Below are positions 1 to 8,016 of a stretch of 64,000 nucleotides of DNA, piece after piece. The notes beneath the pieces were generated by a model, which saw only the letters and a program-made list of their open reading frames with translations, had not been told where the DNA came from and searched no databases. How positions within the stretch are numbered: position 1 is the first letter of the stretch; every line of letters begins with the position of its first letter. A program made the translations under genes and the position numbers. The DNA comes from Bog-532 sp963824545 (GTDB taxonomy: Bacteria; Actinomycetota; Actinomycetes; Streptosporangiales; Streptosporangiaceae): assembly GCA_963824545.1 (NCBI GenBank), contig CAWGPP010000006.1, positions 62,001 through 126,000 of the forward strand, read 5' to 3'.

Positions 1-3000
1 GGCGGTGTCACGCAGCCCAGCCTGGCCAGCCGTTCGGCGACTACCCGGGGGGTCAGGCGTGACGTGAAACGCGCCGCGGTAAGCTCTCCTCGTTCGACCT
101 TCCAGGGTTCATTGTTGTAGAAAACCTCGAGCACCTCGGCATCCGTCGCATCGAGGCTCGGTGGGAGCGGGGCCAGCCCTTCCGGGATAGTGACGCCTAC
201 GTCGGCGAGCAATTGCACGGTCTCGGCAGGACTCATGCCCAGCTTCACGCTCGCCCAGAGAATAAACCCGCGTCCCGCGCGGCTCCGATACCGGTCCCTC
301 AGTATCGTCGCCAGCGCCGGCGTTGTGTGCACACCGGCATTATGGCTGATATTCAGGCCTTCAAACGGCTCGCACAGGCCGGCCTCAATCAGCACGCCAA
401 GGCGCCAGGAGAATACCGCGTCAGTGAGATGGATGGGCACGCCCTCGATGCCACGGGGCAAGCTTCGGGGCTGCCGTCTACGGGATTGCTGCGCCGCTGC
501 GATTACATCCAGAATTCCGGCATCGGGCGGAAAGAGCCCGACACGGGCCACTGGCCAGATTTCCTCTCCGCCTTTCGTGAGCGGCAAATGCGTAAAACGG
601 TCGGTGATCGGTCCGTGCAGGGCCGCCAGGATGGCCGGATGGCTGTCGCAAAGGCTCCACAGCCAACGGACGCCCAGCCAGTCTGGCATCTCCAGCAGAG
701 ACCGGCTGGCGTCGGCGAGACGTTCTTCGACCCTCTTCTGGTCAAAGCTGAGGACTCTGGTGCGGTCCACCGCCAGCCGCGGCCGTTCCGGCCCGGTCAG
801 GTTGACCACCGCACATTCGAGGCGCTCGCCGACCCAGAGGCCGTCGGAGAGCACCGCGCCGGAGCTTTCGCTGAAGTAGACCCCTGGATCCTGTGTCGCA
901 GCGATTCTCACGAGCTCGCCGGGCAACCTGTCCGACATGGGGGTGAGCGAATCCACCGGTGCGTCCGGGGATAGCTCTCCCGTGGCCCACGCCAACCGGC
1001 CATCCCAGTCCTCTGTGGTCGTGGCGAATTCCGCCACCCACAAGATCCGGCGCAGGGTGTCGGTGCACGAAATCGGGCGTACGGTGCCTTCCTTGCGGCT
1101 CTCCGTCCGGTTGAGCCATAGCCGGACACACGTCCCGGGCTGCCGGGGACCGGGAAGGCGGCGGATCCGGAACAGGCTGCCCGGGCCGGCGATGCTGACG
1201 TGCAGCGGATCACCTGGCGTCCCGTCGCGCTGCATGCGGCAGGTCTCCACCTCGATCTCGTCGGCCAGCATGAAATAGCTCAGCACGCCGATCCCGAACT
1301 GGCTGTTCGGGTACAGCTCCACGGGCGGCGAGAGGGTAGCCCACTGGGCCTTTTCCTCAAGAAATTCGGGGAGGTCGCTGAAGCGCTTGCCGGCCTTGGC
1401 GAAGACCTCCGCCAGCTCGCGCACGCTCATCCCGATGCCGTTGTCCTCGCATTCGATGTACGGCCGTGCCCGGGTGTCGAACCCCTGGCGGAAGCTGATC
1501 AGCCCCGACCAGTCGTGCTGGTGGCCGGCTGTCCGCTCGAGGTATTCGGTCCGGGCGCGACGGTACCGGCATGCGTCCAGTGCATTCTGGTAGAGCTCGC
1601 GGATCGCCAGCGCCGGGTCGCCGTAGAGCTGCTCGCCCATCAGCAGTTCGCGGACGTCCTGATCGGACAGGCTGAACCGGGTACCGGACGAGCTGTACGC
1701 GGGCTGGCCGGCTACTTCCGCGGGGCCGACACCGGCGGCGGTGACGGTCGTCGGCAACTCGGCCAGCGGCAGGAGGGACACGGCGTCCTGCGCGTCGGCG
1801 TGAAGCTGGGTGAGCAGCTCGTTGGTGTCCCTGACGTGATCGTGCAGGGCCACGTCGACCGCCGGGTGGCTGCACGCCGCGGTCAGGGACCGCTGATGCC
1901 GGGCCCTGGGCTGCCACTGAGCCTGCCGGAGTGTCTGCTGGAGGTCGTCCAGGCTGACCGGATCGGCGATGCCGAGGTGCTCGACCACGATGTCCGGCAG
2001 GACACGGGCGTCCAGGCCCAGCCGCCCGGCCAGCGCGAGGAGGTAGCCAAGGAGGCGCTCGCGCACGGGCTGCTCGGCGGCGGATCCGATCCCCACGGCG
2101 GTGGAGTTTTGCAGCGGTGAATCGGACCGCTCCGCGAGCCGGGTGGGGTCTCCCTGAATGCATCTGGCCAGGACAGCGAGCCGCCGTGCGGAGAACGTTT
2201 CCGTGACCAGCCCGGATCGGCCGGATCCACGGTCAGGCGGAAGAGGCAGGAAGCCGGTCTGCCACAGGGTGGGCTGCCGCTGCAGGAACCGGTGCAGCAG
2301 CCACCAGGCGATCCCTTCGGTATCGGCCGTGGCTCCGGTGCCCAGTCTCTTGGTCCGGCGGGTGAGGTGCGGGTATCCCTGGTGCGCTTGCTCAAGTTCG
2401 GCCCGGATACCGTGCGGCGCGGGCGCGGGCTCGAGCGACAGGGGATTACCGCTGGCCGCCTGCCGGATCGCCGCCGAGATGATCCCCTCACGTACGAACG
2501 GCGCGGCGACGGCCAGCCCGGCCTCGGCCGCCGACAGCGTCACCCCGATACCGCGGCCGGACGCCAGCGCTTCGGTCCACTGCAGGATCCGGCAGGGGAC
2601 GTTCTCGTCGCTCCAGGGATCGGTGCCCAGCAGCGTGTTCGCCTCGTCGCGGGCCTTCCGGCAGGCCCGGACAAGCTCCCGGGTGAACGCCTGAACCCCG
2701 GCCAGGCCCGATGTGTCGGGAACGAGATTCCACAGATCGCTCGACCCGGCCGCGCGGACCCATTCGTCCTCGTAGTCCGGCATCGCCGAGGAGGCGCCCT
2801 CCGCCTTGGCGAACAGCACCAGGTCGTCGAGGCGGGCGGGGAGGTCGCCGCCGAGCCTGACGGCCTGGGGCTGGCGGATGCCGTGTTCAGCCCGGAGCCG
2901 GTCGATCTCCACCTGGACCGCGCCGAGCACCTGCCCAATGGTGCGTGCCTGATGACCGGGATCCGCCACCAGGCTCAGCGCGCGCGAGAACAAGCTGAAG

Positions 3001-3554
3001 CCGTCCTGCTTCGCCGTTGCCGCCACATAGTGCCCGTACTGGCCTTTCGAGCACGCGTAGACATATGCCGAGCGCACGTTGCTGACCTGCCGGACCTTGC
3101 CGGTCGACCACTGGCTGACGCCGAGGTTCCCCATCGTCTGCACGCTGATGCCTTCGCGGCACGCATCGACCACGACGACAACCTGGGCGGCCGCCGTGTC
3201 TTCCAGCCAGTCTCCGACGTCGATCGGCACGAGCAGCGTGGCCAGCCGGCTGGACCGCATGACGGCGTCGGCTGGGACGATGTAGTCCTCGGTATCGAGA
3301 TGCAGACCATGACCGCTGAGGGAGATCAGGAGTTCATCGCCTGCCTTGGCGCCCAGGATAAATTCCTCGAGACGAACCGTGAGATCCGCTCTATCGACGG
3401 CCTCGCCCGAGTCGCCGATCATCTCGACCTGGTATCCGGCAACGTCGAGCACATGCCCCAGGGCCTTGAGGTCGCCCGGGATAAACGGCAGGGGTGGTAT
3501 CTGCTGATCTCTATAAATAGAGATTCCGGCGAGGAATGCCCGGCGCTTCGGCAT
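1..3554 (-). CDS. Caspase-like protease fused to Hsp90-type ATPase (partial, C-terminus outside window)
   Basis: The frame is open from the ATG at 3554 to the window edge, giving at least 1184 codons. Residues 1-230 form a caspase-like (peptidase C14) domain with catalytic His82 in SLSGHG and Cys132 in VVDACREG. A mostly helical stretch follows (about 250-600). In published relatives this region is an inactive HD-like domain, which I infer rather than see. Residues about 630-800 are a GHKL ATPase of Hsp90 type: N box E653, N657, D660 (ELYQNALDAC), DNGIGM from D704, and QFGIGVLSYF near 755. The C-terminal 350 residues contain short helical units ending in LxxLG, resembling winged-helix repeats. 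It begins 11 bp after the Pepco-like gene, so the two are probably co-transcribed. Known families of this layout belong to NTP-dependent conflict systems, where ATPase sensing would license proteolysis. The target and trigger are unknown. Confidence 0.8.
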   Translation of the reverse strand, partial: MPKRRAFLAGISIYRDQQIPPLPFIPGDLKALGHVLDVAGYQVEMIGDSGEAVDRADLTVRLEEFILGAKAGDELLISLSGHGLHLDTEDYIVPADAVMRSSRLATLLVPIDVGDWLEDTAAAQVVVVVDACREGISVQTMGNLGVSQWSTGKVRQVSNVRSAYVYACSKGQYGHYVAATAKQDGFSLFSRALSLVADPGHQARTIGQVLGAVQVEIDRLRAEHGIRQPQAVRLGGDLPARLDDLVLFAKAEGASSAMPDYEDEWVRAAGSSDLWNLVPDTSGLAGVQAFTRELVRACRKARDEANTLLGTDPWSDENVPCRILQWTEALASGRGIGVTLSAAEAGLAVAAPFVREGIISAAIRQAASGNPLSLEPAPAPHGIRAELEQAHQGYPHLTRRTKRLGTGATADTEGIAWWLLHRFLQRQPTLWQTGFLPLPPDRGSGRSGLVTETFSARRLAVLARCIQGDPTRLAERSDSPLQNSTAVGIGSAAEQPVRERLLGYLLALAGRLGLDARVLPDIVVEHLGIADPVSLDDLQQTLRQAQWQPRARHQRSLTAACSHPAVDVALHDHVRDTNELLTQLHADAQDAVSLLPLAELPTTVTAAGVGPAEVAGQPAYSSSGTRFSLSDQDVRELLMGEQLYGDPALAIRELYQNALDACRYRRARTEYLERTAGHQHDWSGLISFRQGFDTRARPYIECEDNGIGMSVRELAEVFAKAGKRFSDLPEFLEEKAQWATLSPPVELYPNSQFGIGVLSYFMLADEIEVETCRMQRDGTPGDPLHVSIAGPGSLFRIRRLPGPRQPGTCVRLWLNRTESRKEGTVRPISCTDTLRRILWVAEFATTTEDWDGRLAWATGELSPDAPVDSLTPMSDRLPGELVRIAATQDPGVYFSESSGAVLSDGLWVGERLECAVVNLTGPERPRLAVDRTRVLSFDQKRVEERLADASRSLLEMPDWLGVRWLWSLCDSHPAILAALHGPITDRFTHLPLTKGGEEIWPVARVGLFPPDAGILDVIAAAQQSRRRQPRSLPRGIEGVPIHLTDAVFSWRLGVLIEAGLCEPFEGLNISHNAGVHTTPALATILRDRYRSRAGRGFILWASVKLGMSPAETVQLLADVGVTIPEGLAPLPPSLDATDAEVLEVFYNNEPWKVERGELTAARFTSRLTPRVVAERLARLGCVTP

Positions 3555-3565
3555 GACAGTGCAGC

Positions 3566-3898
3566 TTAGTCGCGGAAGACGAGCGTGATCCCGCCGGTTC
3601 CCTTTACCTCTGCGGTCCCGACAAACTGAACGCCGCCGCTCGCCGATACCTCGAAATTGACATGCGCCTCGCGCAGCTTCATGCCGGTGGTCGTCTCTCC
3701 GACATCATCAAGCACGCCAACCAGCGCTCCGCACGCCCGAACCAGTCCCTCCCGCAGACGGTTGACAGGAATCGGGACCGTACGGACTTCGACGTCACCG
3801 GAGCGCCGCCGGAATATGCCCATGGTCCCCGGATCGTCAGCGATTTCCTCATCGATAGCGACGATAAAGTCCAGCGTTGGCTCGCTCATCTCATTCAT
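3566..3898 (-). CDS. Pepco-like (peptidase co-occurring) small protein
   Basis: This 110-residue protein has no signal peptide or membrane segment. Its C-terminal half alternates strand and turn (AHVNFEVSASGG, then VQFVGTAEVKGTGG) and ends GGITLVFRD. That ending recalls the Pepco/Trypco small domains that accompany caspase and trypsin effectors in actinobacterial conflict systems. A good ribosome site (GGAGGGGG) lies just upstream of the ATG. The next gene downstream is the caspase-Hsp90 fusion, 11 bp away, so this is the leading gene of a two-gene operon. Its likely role is as a constant partner that docks to or restrains the caspase. The family assignment is by pattern from memory and needs a profile search. 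Confidence 0.6.
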   Translation of the reverse strand: MNEMSEPTLDFIVAIDEEIADDPGTMGIFRRRSGDVEVRTVPIPVNRLREGLVRACGALVGVLDDVGETTTGMKLREAHVNFEVSASGGVQFVGTAEVKGTGGITLVFRD

Positions 3899-4056
3899 AG
3901 CCCCCTCCGGCAGTAAGACTGGAACAGGATAATGCAGCCGGGCACCAGCCGCCTATCATCTGTTCGATTACGCCAGAGATCACCATGCGACAACGCGGCG
4001 CGGAACAAGCGGCGGACGACGCGTCGCGCGATTCCGGCCGCGGGGTACCAGGACCG

Positions 4057-4677
4057 TTAGGACTCGTCGAGGGCGTAGGAGCCGTACCGGGCGGGACCGT
4101 CCGGGGCGTAGCGGGCGATGATGACGCCGGTGCTTGTGGTCGTGGCGTCGATCAGCCGCAGGGCGGCGGCTGGTGCGCCGTCGCGGAAGAGCTTCTTGCC
4201 CGCGCCCAGGTGGACGGGGAACGTGAGCAGCCGGTACTCGTCGATGAGGTCCGCCTCGATGAGCGTCTGGGCGAGGCCCCCGCTGCCGTGCACCTGCAGC
4301 TCGTTACCCGGCCGCTCCTTGAGCTTGGCCACCTCGGCCGCGACGTCGCCGCCCAGGAGCGTGGAGCCCCGCCAGTCCACGGAGCTCAGCGTCGTGGCGG
4401 CGACGTACTTCGGCAGCGTGTTCAGTGCGCCCGCGATGGGGTCGCCGGGGTCTGTGACGTGCGGCCAGTGGCTACGGAAGATCTCATAGGTCTTCCGGCC
4501 CAGCAGGAACGCGTCCGCATTCTCGAACCAGCCCGTCATGGCCGTCCCGAAGTCCTGGTCGCCGTAGGGGAACGACCAGCCGCCGTGCGCGAACCGGCCG
4601 TCCGGGTCCTCGGCCGGCCCGCCGGGGGCCTGCATCACGCCGTCCAGGGTCACAAAGGTGTGCAGGGTCAGCCGCAT
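4057..4677 (-). CDS. Dihydrofolate reductase family protein (RibD C-terminal domain)
   Basis: The 206-residue protein opens MRLTLHTFVTLDGVMQAPGG and has the layout of stand-alone RibD_C / YyaP-type reductases: GRKTYEIF in the first third, YVAATTLSSVDW in the middle, QVHGSGGLAQTL for nucleotide binding, and LLTFPVHLGAGKKLF near the end. Such proteins are presumed NADPH-dependent reductases, but few have known substrates. The start has a clear ribosome site (GGAGACGGCC). It lies 100 bp downstream of a universal stress protein on the same strand and may be the last gene of that stress operon. Confidence 0.85.
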   Translation of the reverse strand: MRLTLHTFVTLDGVMQAPGGPAEDPDGRFAHGGWSFPYGDQDFGTAMTGWFENADAFLLGRKTYEIFRSHWPHVTDPGDPIAGALNTLPKYVAATTLSSVDWRGSTLLGGDVAAEVAKLKERPGNELQVHGSGGLAQTLIEADLIDEYRLLTFPVHLGAGKKLFRDGAPAAALRLIDATTTSTGVIIARYAPDGPARYGSYALDES

Positions 4678-4777
4678 GGCCGTCTCCTCCGCGTCGGTGT
4701 CGTGGTCCCAGCGGTGAGACGGCCCCGGCCGGCGGAACTCATCGGCCAGAGTCCCGGGCGGCCAGGGCGGTACCGGG

Positions 4778-5398
4778 TCAGGGGACGATCGTGACCGGGC
4801 AGGGCTTGCGCCGCAGCAGCCGGTGGCCCAGCGAGCCGAACAGCCGGTGCCCCAGGCCCGCGGACGCGCCGACGATGATCGTGTCGGCGCCGCACTGTTC
4901 GGCGACCTTGCTCAGCTCGGTGAGCGGGTTGCCGTTACGGACCACGATCCGCGCTCCGGTTCCCCAGACGTTCGCGTCGTCGGCGATCTGCTCCCAGATC
5001 TCGTCCTCAGCCTCGTGCTGTGCCTGCGTCTCCGCCGCGACGATGCCCGCGTCGACCCAGCCGGACAGCGCGACGGGTGTGCGCAGCGGCGCGCGGACGT
5101 ATACGGCGATCAGCTCGGCGTGCTGACGGCGGGCCAGGCCCGCCGCGTACGCGAGCGCGCGCAGCGACGTCGGCGTGCCGTCGACGCCCACGACGATCGC
5201 GCCGGGGCCGTCGGTGCCGAGTTCCGCTTCGCCCTTGGGGGTCCGGCGCCGCTCCGGGGCTGGGGGCCGATCCGGGGCCGGGGCCCGGTCGTGGGAGCGG
5301 TCCGTGGCCGGGACCCGGTCCGGTGGGACTGGCGAGCCACCGCGGGCGGGCCGTCCCGGTTCATCGTCGGGCCGTCGTGGCTGCATGGTGCTCAACAT
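4778..5398 (-). CDS. Universal stress protein with proline/arginine-rich N-terminal extension
   Basis: Residues from about 66 form a single UspA domain: IVVGVDGTPTSLRALAYA at the start and GASAGLGHRLFGSLGHRLLR, then PCPVTIVP, at the end. The second segment matches the ATP-binding G-x2-G-x9-G(S/T) pattern of ATP-binding Usps. The first 65 residues are a low-complexity Pro/Arg-rich extension not usual in the family. The ATG overlaps the end of the upstream marR gene by 7 bp, so translation is probably coupled. A second in-frame ATG four codons later is an alternative start. Confidence 0.85.
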   Translation of the reverse strand: MLSTMQPRRPDDEPGRPARGGSPVPPDRVPATDRSHDRAPAPDRPPAPERRRTPKGEAELGTDGPGAIVVGVDGTPTSLRALAYAAGLARRQHAELIAVYVRAPLRTPVALSGWVDAGIVAAETQAQHEAEDEIWEQIADDANVWGTGARIVVRNGNPLTELSKVAEQCGADTIIVGASAGLGHRLFGSLGHRLLRRKPCPVTIVP

Positions 5399-5907
5399 GC
5401 CACCGCCTTACTCTGCTGCTCGTGCGCGATGATCCCGCGGAGGGCCGGAAGCGCCGCCACCAGGGCGGTCACATCCGCCGCGGGCAGCGCTTCGAGATCC
5501 GCACGGAGCGCACGCGTTCGCGCCGCTTCCAGTTCGCGGATCACTTCGCCGCCCCCCTCGGTCAGGCAGACCGCAACGGCCCGCCGATCGGCGCTGCTCG
5601 CGTCGCGGCGCACCCAGCCCAGTCGCTCCATGCCGATGACCAGCGCCAACATGGTCGGCTGCGTCACCTGCGCGGCATCCGCCAGCTTGGTCACCCGCTG
5701 CGGCCCCTCGTCCCGCAGGATCAGCAGCGTCGTCGCCTGCGTCAGGCCGATCTGCGGCGGCAGGATGGCCCGGCGCAGGACTATGGACAGCTGGACCAGG
5801 GCCGCTCCCAGCTCATCCGCCAGCCATGCCTTGCCGGCGAACTCGGCCCCGCAGGTGCTCGCGGTGCCCGCCGATACGGCGGCGGTCCCGGCGGCGCCCG
5901 GGCTCAT
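5392..5907 (-). CDS. MarR family transcriptional regulator
   Basis: This 171-residue protein has the MarR winged-helix layout: LTQATTLLILRDEG, the recognition helix region VTQPTMLALVIGMERLGWVRR and the wing DASSADRRAVAVCLTEGG. The alanine-rich first 25 residues are unlikely to be part of the fold. It sits between two universal stress proteins, with 3 bp to the upstream gene and a 7-bp overlap with the downstream one. It is therefore the embedded regulator of the operon. The inverted repeat over the operon promoter at 6493-6510 is a plausible site for autoregulation. The ligand is not predictable. Confidence 0.88.
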   Translation of the reverse strand: MSPGAAGTAAVSAGTASTCGAEFAGKAWLADELGAALVQLSIVLRRAILPPQIGLTQATTLLILRDEGPQRVTKLADAAQVTQPTMLALVIGMERLGWVRRDASSADRRAVAVCLTEGGGEVIRELEAARTRALRADLEALPAADVTALVAALPALRGIIAHEQQSKAVAC

Positions 5908-5910
5908 GGC

Positions 5911-6354
5911 CTATGCCACCCCATCCCGGACGATCACGACGGGGCAGGGGGCGTGATGCGCGACATGCTGGCTGACCGAGCCGAGCAGCGCCTCGCTGAG
6001 GCCGCCGTGACCACGGAAGCCGACGACCAGCAGGCTGGCGTCCGCCGCCTGGTCCAGCAGGGCCTGCGCGGGCTGCGCGTGGACCACGACGGGGTGCACC
6101 GGCACGGCGGCGTAGTCGTGATCCGCGGTCCGTGCCTCCGCGATCGCCTTGGCCAGGGTTTCCTCGGCGAGCGCCTGGTAGTCAGCGCCGTCAGGGATGG
6201 CCATGACAAAGGTGTTGGGATAGTGCCACGCGCACACGGCGCCGATATCGCTGCCGGTCAGGATCGCTTGGCCGAACGCCCACTTCAGGGCCTGGACCGA
6301 TGACGGCGAGCCGTCGACTCCGACCACGATGCGCTTGCGCTGAGATGCCGACAT
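5911..6354 (-). CDS. Universal stress protein
   Basis: A 147-residue single-domain UspA protein. It opens MSASQRKRIVVGVDGSPSS and contains VVGFRGHGGLSEALLGSVSQ, which is the ATP-binding loop (G-x2-G-x9-GS), followed by HHAPCPVVIV. The chosen ATG at 6354 has the ribosome site GAGGAGG close upstream. An upstream in-frame start at 6450 would add a low-complexity leader and is not favoured. It is the first gene of the stress operon and is read from the promoter at 6475-6503. Confidence 0.9.
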   Translation of the reverse strand: MSASQRKRIVVGVDGSPSSVQALKWAFGQAILTGSDIGAVCAWHYPNTFVMAIPDGADYQALAEETLAKAIAEARTADHDYAAVPVHPVVVHAQPAQALLDQAADASLLVVGFRGHGGLSEALLGSVSQHVAHHAPCPVVIVRDGVA

Positions 6355-6464
6355 GGTTTCCTCCTCGAAACCAGATCCGGCAGGCAAGGGGCTGGGGGAC
6401 GGCCCGTGCGCGGGCACGATGCCCGGCTCCTTTCCGCGATGCCCCTGCACGGGACATCACCGGC

Positions 6465-6902
6465 TCACAACTCCAATATATATAGGGCCACTATGTATGT
6501 CAACCTACATTTGACCCGAATTTTGCCATTTCTTGACCCTGGACGCCAGGCCGGGTGACGGCCGGTCAGCGGCCCAGTGCGGCGAAAGATGGCGGTGACG
6601 GCCGCTTCGGCCGATGTCACGGCAGGCAGCGCGCGGGCGGATGAGCCGGCCGGGATCTGAACCGGCCACCCGTTGATGACGGCCACCGGCGTTCCTGACC
6701 GCCTGGCCAGCGCGATCTCGCGCTGCGTCCCCCAGCTTCCGCCGACGGCGATCACCGCGTCGCTGACCCCCCCACCAGGCCGTTGCGCAGTTCGCCCAGC
6801 CCGGTGGGAGGGCGATGGAGAGGGCCGGGTTCCCGGCCGCGCGGTCCCGCCCGGGCAGCAGGCCGACGGTGGTGCCGCCGCGGGCCCGTGCGCCTTCCGC
6901 AG
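6465..6902 (-). pseudogene. Broken LOG/TIGR00725-family (SLOG domain) protein
   Basis: Three consecutive frames carry one protein. GGTTVGLLPGRDRAAGN-PALSIALP is in the first, PTGLGELRNGLV in the second, and SDAVIAVGGSWGTQREIALA with GTPVAVINGWPVQ in the third. Together they match the GGxxGT-containing core of TIGR00725/LOG-like nucleotide-binding proteins. The breaks are single-base losses, one near 6801-6812 and one in a run of seven C at 6767-6773. The N-terminal third is missing and the sequence runs into the 32-bp tandem array at 6912. The missing N-terminus shows real decay; the two frameshifts could also be base-calling errors. Confidence 0.6.
6475..6510 (-). promoter_or_regulatory. Near-consensus promoter with MarR-type inverted repeat over the -35 box
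   Basis: On the minus strand TTGACA (6498-6503) and TATATT (6475-6480) are separated by exactly 17 bp, an unusually good sigma-70 match for an actinomycete. The 18-bp inverted repeat ATGTATGT-CA-ACCTACAT (6493-6510) covers the -35 box and has one mismatched pair. The arrangement fits repression of the universal stress protein operon by the MarR protein encoded as its second gene. Confidence 0.7.
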
Positions 6903-6911
6903 CGGCGACCG

Positions 6912-7047
6912 GGGTGTGCGCAGAGGCGCCTTTGCCGCGACGGGGGTGTACGCAGAGGCGCCTTTGCCGCGACGGGGGTGTACGCAGAGGCGCCTTTGCC
7001 GCGACGGGGGTGTACGCAGAGGCGCCTTTGCCGCGACCGGGGGTGCT
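6912..7047. repeat. 32-bp tandem repeat, four copies
   Basis: Units beginning GCAGAGGCGCCTTTGCCGCG start at 6920, 6952, 6984 and 7016, an exact 32-bp period. The last copy diverges after position 7035. Because 32 is not a multiple of three, the array opens all frames without encoding a repeated peptide. It lies between the truncated LOG gene and the ClgR/PopR-type regulator and may mark the deletion that removed the LOG N-terminus. Confidence 0.9.
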
Positions 7048-7064
7048 GCGGGGCCGAAGTGGGG

Positions 7065-7085
7065 GCTTTCGCCGGGCGCGAAAGC
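7065..7085 (+). promoter_or_regulatory. ClgR-box-like palindrome upstream of the regulator
   Basis: GCTTTCGC-CGGGC-GCGAAAGC is a perfect 8-bp inverted repeat with a 5-bp centre. It begins about 104 bp and ends 83 bp before the start at 7169. The core CGC-N5-GCG with A/T flanks resembles the ClgR operator as I recall it from actinobacteria, so autoregulation is plausible. Confidence 0.5.
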
Positions 7086-7168
7086 GCTTCTCCGGGCGGC
7101 GGCCGGACGATACCGTGACGGCACAGGCCCGGACGGCGGCCGTCGCGTGCCGCCAGGAGGGAACGGCG

Positions 7169-7714
7169 ATGCGCGATTCCGTGCTGATCGGCCCCGGCGG
7201 GCACCCGACGCGGCCGAAGCCACTGCTGCGGACGACCCTCGGCCAGATCCTGCGCCGGGCCCGGCGGGAGCAGGGCCGTACCCTGGCCGACGTGGCCGGG
7301 GCCGCGCGAGTCTCCATGCCGTACCTGTCCGAGCTGGAGCGCGGCCGCAAGGAAGCCTCGTCGGAGGTCCTGGCCGCCGTCTGCGAGGCTCTCCGGATCG
7401 AGCTCTCCGATCTGCTCGCCGAGGCCGGGCGGGACCTCGCCGACGAGCGCGCCCGCCGCGCCCTCATTGAGGAGCGCGCCCGCCGGCGCCGGGAACGGGC
7501 CGGCGAGCTCCCGCGGGAAAGCCGCGGACGGGCCGGAGAGCTTCCACTGGACGCCGGCGAGCGCGCGGCGGAACGGCCGCCGGTCACGCGGCTGGACGTC
7601 CCGGTCGTCGTCCCGCTGGACGCCGTCCGCAGCCGTCGTATCCCGTCGGCCGGCCGCGGCCCAGGCGACGCGGCCCTGCGCGGGCGTGGCGACGCCCAGG
7701 CCCTCGCCGCCTGA
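7169..7714 (+). CDS. ClgR/PopR-type XRE family regulator of clpP genes
   Basis: An XRE helix-turn-helix occupies residues about 14-76: LLRTTLGQILRRARREQG, then ARVSMPYLSELERGRKEASS and EVLAAVCEALRIELSDLL. This is the signature of actinobacterial ClgR and PopR, which activate or repress clp protease genes. A basic, low-complexity tail follows, and the protein ends DAQALAA. A C-terminal LAA is an ssrA-like degron, and ClgR/PopR proteins are known substrates of ClpP. The ATG has an AGGAGGG ribosome site. The gene converges on a clpP pair about 300 bp away whose promoter carries a TCTGC/GCAGA palindrome. I infer a feedback loop in which the protease removes its own regulator. PopR is slightly favoured over ClgR because clpX and tig are absent nearby. 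Confidence 0.8.
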   Translation: MRDSVLIGPGGHPTRPKPLLRTTLGQILRRARREQGRTLADVAGAARVSMPYLSELERGRKEASSEVLAAVCEALRIELSDLLAEAGRDLADERARRALIEERARRRRERAGELPRESRGRAGELPLDAGERAAERPPVTRLDVPVVVPLDAVRSRRIPSAGRGPGDAALRGRGDAQALAA

Positions 7715-7724
7715 TCAACGCCCG

Positions 7725-7925
7725 AAGCCCGACGCGCAGCGCCAAGCCCGACGCGCAGCGCCAAGCCCGACGCGCAGCGCCAAGCCCGACGCGCAGCGCC
7801 AAGCCCGACGCGCAGCGCCAAGCCCGACGCGCAGCGCCAAGCCCGACGCGCAGCGCCAAGCCCGACGCGCAGCGCCAAGCCCGACGCGCAGCGCCAAGCC
7901 CGACGCGCAGCGCCAAGCCCGAGGC
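7725..7925. repeat. 19-bp tandem repeat, ten full copies
   Basis: The unit AAGCCCGACGCGCAGCGCC repeats from 7725 with an exact 19-bp period; the eleventh copy at 7915 diverges. It starts 11 bp after the stop of the regulator gene. No frame contains a stop, so long open frames cross it on both strands, but these are artefacts of the repeat. There are no spacers, so it is not a CRISPR array. Confidence 0.95.
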
Positions 7926-7964
7926 TCAATGATCGAGCCCAATAATCAAGCCCCAAGCCCGGTG

Positions 7965-8016
7965 CCCAGTAATCAAGCCCAGTAATCAAGCCCAGTAATC
8001 AAGCCCAGTAATCAAG
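7965..8016. repeat. 13-bp tandem repeat containing the clpP stop codon
   Basis: The unit CCCAGTAATCAAG repeats at 7965, 7978, 7991 and 8004. The last copy contains TCA at 8012-8014, which is the TGA stop of the clpP gene on the minus strand. Expansion has thus copied the stop-codon context downstream of the gene. Confidence 0.9.

Noticed and set aside
2292..3569. A 425-codon plus-strand frame across the left end
   Set aside because: It is antisense to the caspase domain, whose catalytic motifs are plain on the minus strand.
7725..7925. Possible CRISPR array
   Set aside because: Units are contiguous with no spacers, only 19 bp long, and no cas genes are near.
6505..7989. A 494-codon minus-strand frame with a regular Ala/Arg/Gly-Leu repeat protein
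   Set aside because: The repetition comes from the 19-bp and 32-bp DNA arrays, which open every frame. Only its segment at 6800-6900 carries real LOG-family sequence.
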